In this document: positions 55,164 to 64,000 of the stretch, piece after piece | Layout: each line of letters begins with the position of its first letter | Numbering within the stretch: position 1 is the stretch's first letter | Made by a program: the position numbers and the translations under genes | The notes under the pieces: model-generated | Databases searched by the model: none | Told to the model about the DNA's origin: nothing | Seen by the model: only the letters and a program-made list of their open reading frames with translations | Assembly: GCA_023375675.1 (NCBI GenBank) | Contig: JALQBC010000009.1 | Coordinates: 1,054,001 to 1,118,000 of the forward strand | DNA from: Cytospora piceicola | Taxonomy: Eukaryota > Ascomycota > Sordariomycetes > Diaporthales > Cytosporaceae | Reading direction: 5' to 3' | DNA: 64,000 nt

Positions 55164-56263
55164 TCCGGCACTTGGAAGACTCCGTGAACTCCCAGTACCT
55201 CCCGTCCTTCTCCATAAAGAGCAAGCCGCTCCCGTCGGGTGTCAGCGCCGGCATCATAGCGTTCAGCCGGTAGTAGAAGCCGTTGATCCCCGCCACCTTG
55301 CGGTTCTCCTCGACCTCGCGCTTGTAGCTCTCGCCGAGCAGCACCGGCAGGAGTTCCACGCGGCGGGTGTTGATGGCCGGCCAGCCGTACTTGCAGTCGT
55401 CCTTGTAGTACAGGATGAAGAGCTTGACGGACTTGGTGTACGGCTGGTTGAAATGCGGCTTCCTCTCCCTGTTGTTCATGTCCTCCGGGTTGCTGCTGCA
55501 GGCGCTGCTGATGCTGCCGGTGTCGCGGACAGAGTATTGACAATGCCCTCTGCTGCTGTTGCGTCGGCTGCGTGAGCTGGGGGTGTATGGCGCCTGACGG
55601 GCCGAGTGCCTCCGGGGGCGGGAGAGCTCCAGTCTCCTCCGCCTGGCTTGCTCCTCCATGTCGTGGGGCTCGCCGGCCAGGCAGACGTCGCTCTTGAGCG
55701 AGCTCTGGGGGACGATGGGGACGATGCTGTGCCAGCAGTCGACCGGGAAGCCGGGGCTTACGGGCGTCACGGTCGGGGGCGTACGGGCTGGTGACATGTG
55801 CGGTGACAGCTCGGGGGCGCTGCTGATGCTTCCCTGCCATGAGTACTCGGAGCTGGAACTCGGCCTCCTCACGCTGGAGTGCGCTCCATTGGAGTAGTAG
55901 CCGCCATCATACAAGGGAGGTTTTTCCCTATCGGCGATGGCGAACAGGGTCTGGATAGAGGGGACACCGCATCCCCGTGGTTCACTGGCAAGCGGGGCGT
56001 TTTCTCCTGACCATTTGGTAAGCAAAGGAGGAGGAGGGAAGACACAAGGGTCACGTTATGCATGGGTCCATACTGGAAATGTAGTCCTTAGCGATTGAAA
56101 TTGATGATCTTGGCGAGGTGGCAGGAGAGTAAACGCCCGGCTCCTCGAGACAGGCGACGTCTGCTAGGCCTTGCAGGCTACGTCCCTCCCGTATCGGACG
56201 GAGGGGAGCCAACATCCTGCAATATTCCGGCCTCACCACGAGATTCTGCTGAAGCTGAATCAT
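54543..56263 (-). CDS. Unrecognised, probably nuclear protein with a fungal Myb-like motif and long Ser run
   Basis: Three minus-strand exons, 56263-56074, 56006-54921 and 54730-54543, give 487 residues. Intron 1 (56073-56007) has donor GTATGG and acceptor GTCAG; intron 2 (54920-54731) has GTAAGT and CCACAG. Joins read DYISRENAPL and KRYCEIRAAQ. The N-terminal half is Ser/Arg/Pro-rich, with basic stretches RRRRLELSRPRRH and SRSRRNSSRG that could be nuclear signals. The centre (PYTKSVKLFILYYKDDCKYG, then INGFYYRLNAMMPALTPDG) resembles a short helical domain of fungal regulators that read QPYTxEQxxFIxYxKxD, so DNA binding is possible but unproven. A run of about 16 serines follows. The C-terminal exon is charged (RREKGVPQWTPDNEADRV). 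An upstream in-frame ATG at 56347 would add a hydrophobic stretch; I preferred 56263. Confidence 0.6.
55107..55163. repeat. (GAT)n(GAC)n trinucleotide run coding poly-Ser on the minus strand
   Basis: About nine GAT-type units (one is AAT) then about eight GAC units. Read on the minus strand in the gene's frame they are TCA/TCG/TCT-type codons, giving the serine run between CRT and LSSTTSEAF. Confidence 0.85.
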
Positions 56264-59042
56264 GGTTGGCAAGGGCGAGAGCAAGATGAGAGACACGATG
56301 TAAGTAAGGTAGGCAATAGATCTCATCGGCAATATGATGGAGAACATGGAGACAAGGGATGAGTGGAACTGAGATCTGACTGGGACGAGATCTCCAAGGT
56401 CCTAATTATATTTTCGATATCCCATCGGCGGGAAATAGGTCTCGTGTATCGCCAGTAGTCGTATATCACATCTGACACATCTTGCAGGGCAACTTGGCCC
56501 CAGATGTGATCGTCCACACGGGCTTCTGCAAGATCATATGCGCCATCCTTGTAGCACATCACAAGCTTAGGTCCTTGCCCCTAGCCCCTATCGACCCTGA
56601 GGGCGCCAGGGACGTAACTGCGCCTCTAAAGGTGAGTACCCTCGGTATAGTAAAGTGGTAGGACAAGCAGGCATGGGCAGCGGTCGAGGGACTTCGCGAC
56701 GTTGGCTTGTGTACCAGGATCGGGTGATGCCCAGCCCGTCAAGTAAGTCCATGGGGGCAGCTAGTAGGGACCAAATAAGTGACTTTGAGACTTTGCGGCC
56801 TAGTATCCTCGCTAGTCTTCATCAACGGTCCAGGATTGCAGCTGTATGGCCTGCCGAGCCGAGCCAGACAGCAGGGTGGTCTTATTCGTCGAAGATGCAG
56901 CAAGGGGGGTCATCATCGTGATGATGGTTGAGCATCATGGCGTCTCCCGCGGTGGACCCAAAGTGCCATTCATGTCTCCAGCAGCGCCCTCTGCCGTGTC
57001 CTGGCGTGCCTGGCCCTCTGCGTGTGCCGCTTCGGGACGGCGTGAAAACCTGTGTGGAGTATGTTGACACGGGCTTTGTTAGAGGTACTGTAGGTGGCCA
57101 TCTATCCGGTAGGACATACTTTTGCACTACCCGGACGCCGCCTGATCGGAAATACACCCTCGTGATAAGGAGGGAACGGGGTCCAGACGTTCTCCGAGTG
57201 GGAGATAGCCTCTCAGAGCGGCTTGGCTACGAGCCGGCCGATTGCAAAAGAGACCTTTTGAAAACCCGCAACTTAGTTCGTCTCCTAGTGTGAGGACCAA
57301 ATTGGGCTCTTGGTCGGGTCAGTGGTAGTCCTTCGATCGAGCGAACGGACCAGACGTGCCGTAGTTCTTGCTGGGTGCCAGTCCGGCCCTCCTTTCAAAA
57401 GCCATGACAGCTCGTAGACAGCTCTTGACAGACGCCACCAGGAAGGGTGTGATTGGATATGGAGAACCCCCTTTCTCCTTGAGTCTAGATCTCGGATCGT
57501 GGGGGTCGCTTCCAAGTTCGGTTCTCGTCACCTCATCCGGCCTATGGTGTGAATTCTTTGTCCCCTGCAGTTACACATTACCCGGGTACACCTTGCGTGA
57601 ATCAGACCTCCCTGAAGTGGCTTGCAGTGCGGTGCCATTTTTGGTTGTCCTGCTCTCTGGCACCTCAACAAGGCTTACGTGAGGTTGTGCTGCATGTATC
57701 TTTATGTTTTGTTTTGGAGACCATCTCTAATGCCAGGTTCCGCAGCTAATAAGAACAAGCGCAAGGACCGGCAACTACAGCCACTTGAGTTAACAAAACC
57801 TTGCCTGGAAGCTTAAAAATACTGGACGATCCGTCTGTCCGTGTGTTGGTTGGTGTGTCGATTAATCTGTATCTCCCGGCACTTTCGTTGATTTTGCTTC
57901 TTGGGGCTCTTACCCGCTTATCTGGTTCCCGCGAATGTGACCATCTGGCTGCCAGAGAGTTTGTGGCGTCGTGACAAAGCGATCATATTTTCGAGTCGAT
58001 CTCTTTTTAAAGTTTAGTACTGTAGATCAACGGGGTACAGTAGAAATGTGTGAGCATGTTATCCGACTTCCGGCATCACTCGGGCGCGATGCTGCGGGCC
58101 GGTACATCATGCCCATTCGTTCATGGAGAGAGCATGTTCCTCGGCTCATCTTCCTGCGCGCATTATAGACTTTATGTGCTCCATGGGTGCCCTCGTTGGC
58201 CCTTACTTCGCTCTGTCCTGTCACTGACTGGCGGCCAGCCCGTCAATCTGCTGAAGGAGGGTGTCAGATCGGATCCATAGTCCGGGGTCCGGAGCAACGA
58301 TGTGGCGTGGTGTGTTCAGGCAGAAACTAAAGGCGCACAATTACTCCAACTTTTGTCTTTTCTCCATTTCTTTTCCGACCGGGAATCTTTGAGTCTTGAA
58401 CGATGCAAGGGATGACAGGCAGGCGGGGTTTACGATCCCCAATGGTTACTGCTTATATCTCGTGCTCGATTGGACACTCTGTGCCGTGTCCTGCAGGAAG
58501 AAGACCGAAGGTCTGGGTTAGCTGGCAATGTAACGGCCCAATAAGGAGACCGTTCATCTGTCCCCAGGAATGGAGCTTTTCACGGTGTCTCACTGGTCTG
58601 TGCACCACCAGGTTTGTAGGTGCGTAAACGTAGCTCAACGGTTCCCTTCATCTGCCACACCTCTCAAGTTCATGGCTTTGCGGCACCGTTACCTGGCGTT
58701 GTTACACCGCGTCAATGCCATATAGGTGTGATGGAGCCTCATTTGTATCGATGACCTGGTCGGACCGAGGATATTGTACCAGGCACCACTCCGGTATCTG
58801 CCGTCGAGACAGGTCCGGTTTGTCTGCACGGACGGGTTGGGCTCAAGCACGCATTAATCTAATAGCAGTGAAACCCAAATCAATGAGGCGCAGTATGTTG
58901 TCTGTGCGCTTGTGTTCTGTCGTTTCACGTTAGCGGTTATTCATCTGTGTGTAGGTGTGGCGACTCATTGCAAGTTGCCAGGACGTCAATCGTCTACTAC
59001 ATACGGGGGGGCCTGGATATTCACCCGAAACAAAGCTAGCCA
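56264..59042. other. 2.8-kb gene-free region
   Basis: Upstream of the poly-Ser protein gene and 3' of the TFIIIC55-like gene. Short frames on both strands; none with recognisable protein sequence or splice pattern. Confidence 0.6.
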
Positions 59043-60353
59043 TTATAGTCGCGGGCCACTTCCTTTTCCTTCGACAGCCATCCCGAGCTCCACTCCTGCA
59101 TCTCGTTGTGCAGGCTCTTGTTGGTTGCCAAAAAATGATTCATCCCCGGAAAAGCGCCTGTCTCGTTAGCAGAGCATGGAAGAACCTGGCAGTGCCTGGT
59201 GAGGAAGGAAAGCGAGGCATGACACTGGGAGGTGTGACTCACCATCCCCTCTCCTCTCCGCCTGAGAGGAAGCTGCAGTCACTGTTTACTTCACAGATCC
59301 AGCCGCCTCCTACGCCTTTCCCATTCTTCCAGTCCACTGACCTTGGTGGAAAGTGATCGGTTGGGCCATTGCTGTGCTCGTTATGACTTGCCGTAATCTG
59401 TGGAGACAAGGCCTTGATGTGCTCCAGGGTTCCTCGGGAGGGTACGGTAACTTCTTGACCAGTAGGGTCATTTGCCGTGACCTGGGTGTTGCTACGTCTC
59501 CTATACACACTCAAGCCGCACGTAAAAGCCCGAAAATCTTCCGTCTCGACACCGTCTGGCATACTTCCGGTAAGAACTCTGCCCAATGCGATAATAGTTG
59601 CAGCGTGCGAGCAGAGGAGCACGGCTCGGATCCCTGACTTGTCGCATTGCCTGATGAGTGCATCCATGGTCATGGCTACGCGATCGTGCAGTTGGGCGAT
59701 AGATTCACCCGTCCTCGGGGGCACCACAGCCGGCACGTAGCTTATGTCCAAGGCGGGGAACAGCTGCTTCAGCTCCTCAGGGGGTGCAGAGGTAGGATGC
59801 TCAAAGGGCGCAGATCCGTACCATTCAGACAGGCCGGCCTCGCCAAGAATCACATGGTTTGCGGTATGGTCCTGCTTGGGCCAAAGCTTGACAAAGGGCT
59901 CGATCGTCTGCAAACAGCGGTAGTAGGGACTGGAGTAGACCCTGTCCACCGGAGGGTCGACTTGGATCAAATGGGCTGCCAACTGTCTGGCCTGATCGAC
60001 TCCGTGCGAAGTCAAGGCCGGATCGGCGGCTATGCCTGTTGGTGACCGAAGGTGCGAAGAGTAATCACCCGTCGAGGGGTCAACAAGCCAGTTGGAGCGG
60101 AACTGTAGAGCCGAAGCCGCGATATCAGCATACGTCGGTACCTTTGGAGCTTGGCAAGCGGTAGTGCTGCCGAAGACACGGCGGACGCTACGGCGTCTGC
60201 TCGGAATCATCGACTTAAGCTTGCGAGCTTCTCGTAAGGTGGTCCAATCCCAAGCCATTGGTAATCGACAGCGAGAGCCACCAGTCAGTGGTTTGTACGA
60301 GGAAAAGCTGTACTTACCCCATGTCGCGCCACATAAATTACTTGGACTGGCAT
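59043..60353 (-). CDS. Histidine phosphatase, TFIIIC tau55 (Tfc7)-like
   Basis: Three minus-strand exons, 60353-60318, 60102-59243 and 59157-59043, encode 336 residues. Exon 1 is only 12 codons (MPVQVIYVARHG); the 215-bp intron 1 (donor GTAAGT) splits the catalytic RHG motif from FRSNWLVDPSTG. Intron 2 (59242-59158) has donor GTGAGT and branch GCTAAC and gives ERGWRFSGDES. It is a histidine-phosphatase (phosphoglycerate-mutase-like) fold with phosphohistidine RHG at 10-12, RVYSSPYYRCLQTIEPF, and a second histidine in LLCSHAATII. Filamentous fungi and fission yeast have this fold as the tau55 subunit of TFIIIC, which recruits RNA polymerase III to tRNA genes; GGGWICEVNSDCSFLSGGEERGW supports that branch. 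It could alternatively be a free metabolic phosphatase. Confidence 0.8.
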
Positions 60354-63300
60354 CTCCTGTTGGTGGGTTGGGGGCCACTGATGAAGACTTCGAGCTAGGT
60401 GATGCTACGAAGTACTTGTCACTCTCTTGTCGACAGGTATCCACTACACGGAAGGCTGAATATTCGTTCAATCTAGGCCGTGGACTGTCTGTGTTCAAAG
60501 AACTAAGGCAGAGGTTGAGGCAACCGTGGTCCGTGATCCGTGATCCGTGGTCCGTGACTGTGTGGGATCTCGATCTGGGAATGAAGTTGTTGTTGAGAAG
60601 AAAAGGGGAATTAGACGATGCTTCCCCGTTAAGCCACTTATGGCTAACCCTGCCAGGGCCTGTCTAGCATTGCTAGTGGCTACAGTAACGGGATAGTGGC
60701 AAGCCGACAACCGAATCAGTGCTAGCTGGTGGCTCCAGGGCTGCCAAGCAATGTCGTACCCTGCCCTGTGGGGCAGTTGGGGTTTATCAACCGTGACCCC
60801 AGCGTTCAAGCTTCAATGCACTGGGGAACCTGGAAACGAACCACTGTAGCTTCTCGCTTATCTGGTTGGGTCCGCCTTTCAAGCTAAGTCGATATAAGCT
60901 AAAACAGACATCCATCCTTGCGGTTCACATGCTGAAGTTCTCGTGCCGCCCACATACACAGTAGTACCGGAGAATGGAGTCACATTGCAGATAAGCCGAA
61001 TGCCCCGGAAGTGGAAAGCATTGCGCCAAGCACACAAATGCTTCTCGTCACAGAAGTAGATGCGATTCATGGCAGGCTCCCGCCCACAGGCCGCAGGGCC
61101 AGCCGGACGACGACCTGTCTGCCCCCAGTTGTGCCTATACGATGTTGGCCATGTCGCAAACATGGTGGTCTCCAGACATCCGACCCTTGTCCCCTTTCCG
61201 AGCCGAATGCCCACCTTTGGGTGCTCCCATCATCGAAAGCAATCATTGAACAACAGGATGACCAAACGGACGTCACAGTTCGGCATCTCGAACAAGGATC
61301 CATGCTATGGGGGAGCGGATGATAGCTCTTGAGACGAGCCCCCCCAAGCGAACCAGCACTCTATCAACCTACGAACTATTGCCACCGCGTTGGAACATGA
61401 GAACTCGTGGGAAAACTGCCACTATCGACAATTCTGGAGTCCAGTGCATGTCATTTGGGAGGGAGGGCGGAGTGCGTCTTCAACTGCCCGAACTCTTCAG
61501 CCCAGATGCAGGACAACATTGATGTGCTGCATCTTGCAGCATGTCACCAATGCAGGCAAATAAGCAGTCATGCCTTGTGGTCCACTCAGGGGCACGCGTT
61601 TTCCTGCATATTCCCAACGTGCGTCGCGTTCCCAGCTCACGTCAAGCCGACTATTGTCTTGTTTGCATATCCGCGGATGCGGAGATCGAGATTGCGACGG
61701 AAGAGTTGCCACTTCACGAAGCCATCACGGGGAAAAGAAGTCGTGCTTCTGCGGATGAGTTTGACCTGGCAACGCAACAGTACATTGTTACCCTTTGGAT
61801 CTGCAGGTACATGCAAAGACAGCCATGGGTAGAGTCCACACACCTCCCCAACAACACCGAGTGTATTGGGTAAGAGTTTGTACAGCCGTTGACAACGAGA
61901 CTTCTCGAATCTTAGCTAGACCTGCTTCCTTCCTCCTTCCTCCTACCTCCTTCCTCCTACCTCCTCCACCGTTTTCTTATTGTCCCCACTTCCGTTTCCT
62001 TCTCGCATCAGGCTCATCCACAGATAGGCTCCCTCGCAAGTGCAGAGACCCTTTCGGAAGTCCGTTTACGACCCTCAAGTGTGTGGCCAGGGGCGTTGTC
62101 ATATATACCACCTTCTTCCCCAGCCAACTGTGATGGTCACCACTGCTCGGAAGAGTCTGATGCAGTGGGTGGCCTCTCATTGTGGCCCGACTCAGTCAAC
62201 CCAGCTTCCGTCCACCCGCACTGGAAGAGAGGAAACCAGGGTTTTTCTTGCTGGCCGGTTCATTGACAGCTTGCGCTAATGCCAGCCTCGGACCTTGGAG
62301 GTTCTGTGGCTCCCAAGCAGAGCAGCCAGCATATCGAGATGCATACCCCGGATGTTCAATGACGCCACGATGACCAAGATAGTTGCTCGCTGTCCCGACC
62401 TCGCCAACCCTTGGTGGAGCATATTCCTGGGTGGATGTCGTGTGCAGCCTGCCGAGGAGCCTTGAGCTTGAAACGTCTGAGGCGAACAGTGAATGGGTCA
62501 AGACAAGGGGAGGATGTATCTCCAACGGCCATTTAGCCCCCAGAGCCCACCGGAGGGGCTCATTGCCTTGATACCGAACAGGAGAGCTCTCGAAGTTAGG
62601 CCTGTGGCGTGATTATTGATATCACACGTATCAGATGGGAAGTCAGGAGCTACGCCACGAAGCCTATGCTGGCCAGTCAGGTGACACGCTTTGCCCATCA
62701 CCGAGATTGGGTTGGCCGTGGGCCTCACACGACCGTTGAATCCTTCACTTCTTTCTCGTGTCTACTGCAACGGCACAGCTTCAAGCCACTGGTCACCCAC
62801 CCTCTACTTGTAACTCCCGAGTCTCATGACGCTAGCAATCTTCACCCCCTGGTCTAGGTCATCATGCCATCCGGTAGGTGTTACATGGTTCCCCGGATGA
62901 GGTACACACCATCCCCTGGACTCTCTGCATCATGATCGGGCTCCCGAGGATGGCTTCAGATCTCCCGAGACAACCCGCGTCCAGACAGTTCTGCACATCC
63001 ATCCTGTGCAACGAGCCCCAACGGAGAGTGCGGGCTACGTACTTACTGCAGCATCTATACATGCGGTTGGCCCCTTATGGAGGTCAACCCAAGGTCCCTG
63101 GGGTTCCATTCCAGCGCCTGTAACCATCGGGGACATCAAGTAGTAATGAACTATTGGCTATCGTAAGCACACCTCTCGGTTCTAGCTGGGGTTGTTCTCG
63201 GCTTCAGATGTCACAAAGCCCGCCCACAGGAAGCACCCCCTCCCCCGGGTATCCGCTAGAAGCAAATCACTGCTACCTAATTTGGGCGGAAGATTCCATT

Positions 63301-63480
63301 CCCAGAACCCAACATACCCTTTGACTCGTATTCGAAGGGTACACCGATCTGCGGCTGGGGAAGTGGTATTCAGAAGGCAGTCGACGCGGACGTGTACTTT
63401 CCCCACTGGTTTCTTCTATGTGTAATGGTGAATCACCATAGGATTGTTGTTCAAAGGACACTCACTACATTAGTTATTAG
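60354..63480. other. 3.1-kb gene-free region
   Basis: Many short frames, none supported. A tandem GTGATCCGTGATCCGTGGTCCGTGA run lies at about 60532-60560, and CTTCCTCCTACCTC repeats at about 61927-61972. Confidence 0.6.
60532..60560. repeat. (GTGATCCGTG)n short tandem repeat
   Basis: Roughly three copies of TCCGTGA/TCCGTGG upstream of the TFIIIC55-like start. Confidence 0.75.
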
Positions 63481-64000
63481 TTGGTAGTCAGCTACAGATG
63501 CCTGCGCGGCGCGCCATTACAACAGCTTAGTGATAATTGAGTAATAGAGGTGTCCATGAGGTGTCCATGATCTAGCTAAAAGAGTAGTGCTAGAGATTCT
63601 CAGCTTAGTGGCATATGAGCAGTAGAAGACACCCTTGAGCTAAAGGGGTGGTGCTAAAGATACTAAGCGAGAGAGAAGCGCCGACGCACTGGGAATCGAT
63701 CGAGTACGCTTAGCATGTGAGCATGTATAATTCACATGCTCGGGAACTGAGTAAATACGATGTAGGTCAAGGACGGACAGAGTCCGTTGCCTGCTCGGTG
63801 GATTAATAGTCGACATAGAAGTGCTATAGAATGACTCGAGGTGCTGTAGTGTTATGTGATCGTATGAACTGGTGTCGTGCCGGAACGGTATCGTTGCGGA
63901 GATCTGAAATGGATGCGGAAGAAACTCCAGGACTAAAACCCCTAGGGTGAGGGGGTCGAGGTAGTTGAAGCTAAAACTGAGGATTAATCCATGGGATCTA
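63481..64000. other. Compositionally distinct terminal stretch, possible repeat-element edge
   Basis: From about 63460 the sequence becomes poorer in GC and richer in AG/TTAG words. It contains two tandem copies of AGGTGTCCATG (63548-63569), an imperfect direct repeat of AGCTAAARGRGTRGTGCTARAGAT (about 63575-63598 and 63640-63663), and an 8-bp inverted repeat (63719-63726 and 63734-63741). No coding frame. It may be the start of a retroelement that continues beyond the window, but no terminal motif or primer site can be shown. Confidence 0.3.
63719..63741. repeat. Perfect 8-bp inverted repeat (GAGCATGT/ACATGCTC), 7-nt loop
   Basis: GAGCATGT, loop ATAATTC, ACATGCTC. Isolated within the compositionally distinct end of the window. 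Confidence 0.7.

Noticed and set aside
56638..56700. tRNA-like start (CCTCGGTATAGTAAAGTGGTAGG) reminiscent of tRNA-Asp
   Set aside because: No anticodon arm, T-arm (GGTTCRANNCC) or closing acceptor stem follows; similarity is limited to the D-arm-like word.
1..64000. CRISPR arrays, bacterial operons, secondary-metabolite cluster or novel defence system
   Set aside because: No regularly spaced direct repeats, no polyketide/peptide synthetase or tailoring-enzyme group, and no NLR-like or toxin-like gene groups were seen. The genes are mainly housekeeping and scattered.

Overview
The window comes from the nuclear genome of a filamentous ascomycete, most likely a Sordariomycete. Its genes carry short spliceosomal introns (about 50-215 bp, GT...AG, with CTAAC/CTGAC-type branch sites 10-25 nt before the acceptor). 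Coding sequence is GC-rich at third positions. Proteins typical of Pezizomycotina are present: a Zn2Cys6 regulator, a fungal CorA-like protein, a PKA catalytic subunit with a long Gln/Pro N-terminus, and a Bni4-like C-terminus. I see no bacterial operons, CRISPR arrays, rRNA genes or convincing tRNA genes. All exon joins were worked out by hand from reading frame, splice consensus and family resemblance.

Layout. 1-12.5 kb: C-terminus of a Set2-like H3K36 methyltransferase (+), acetoacetyl-CoA synthetase (+), endosomal/vacuolar Na+/H+ exchanger (-), Sut1-type sugar transporter (+), and an unrecognised secreted Thr/Ser-rich protein (-). 13.7-15.5 kb: a Zn2Cys6 transcription factor (-). 15.5-22.8 kb: a 7.3-kb stretch with no convincing gene, holding coding-like but broken frames and a dense island of CCTAGGTA-type palindromic repeats. 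22.8-31.4 kb: a Bni4-like PP1-docking scaffold (+), tRNA-dihydrouridine synthase Dus1 (+), and a CorA-like membrane protein (-). 33.5-35.2 kb: PKA catalytic subunit (-), followed by a 3.9-kb intergenic region with many microsatellites and a field of diverged tandem repeats. 39.2-48 kb: L-type lectin (-), Tim13 (+), NSRP1-like splicing factor (-), dienelactone hydrolase (-), Mrh4-like mitochondrial DEAD-box helicase (-). 48-60.4 kb: a CBM48 protein with a C-terminal membrane segment (-), Iwr1 (+), an unrecognised nuclear-looking protein with a long Ser run (-), and the histidine-phosphatase subunit of TFIIIC (-). 60.4-64 kb: no gene; the last 500 bp change character and may be the edge of a repeat element.

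Most genes are conserved housekeeping genes on alternating strands: chromatin and transcription (Set2, Iwr1, TFIIIC55), RNA (Dus1, NSRP1, Mrh4), organelle import and secretory traffic (Tim13, L-lectin), ion and sugar transport, and signalling (PKA). I find no secondary-metabolite cluster and no defence-like system. The observations most worth checking are: the CBM48 protein, whose small last exon adds a membrane tail; a 24-nt microexon in the lectin gene; a possible N-terminal extension on Dus1; the repeat islands; and the orphan secreted protein.
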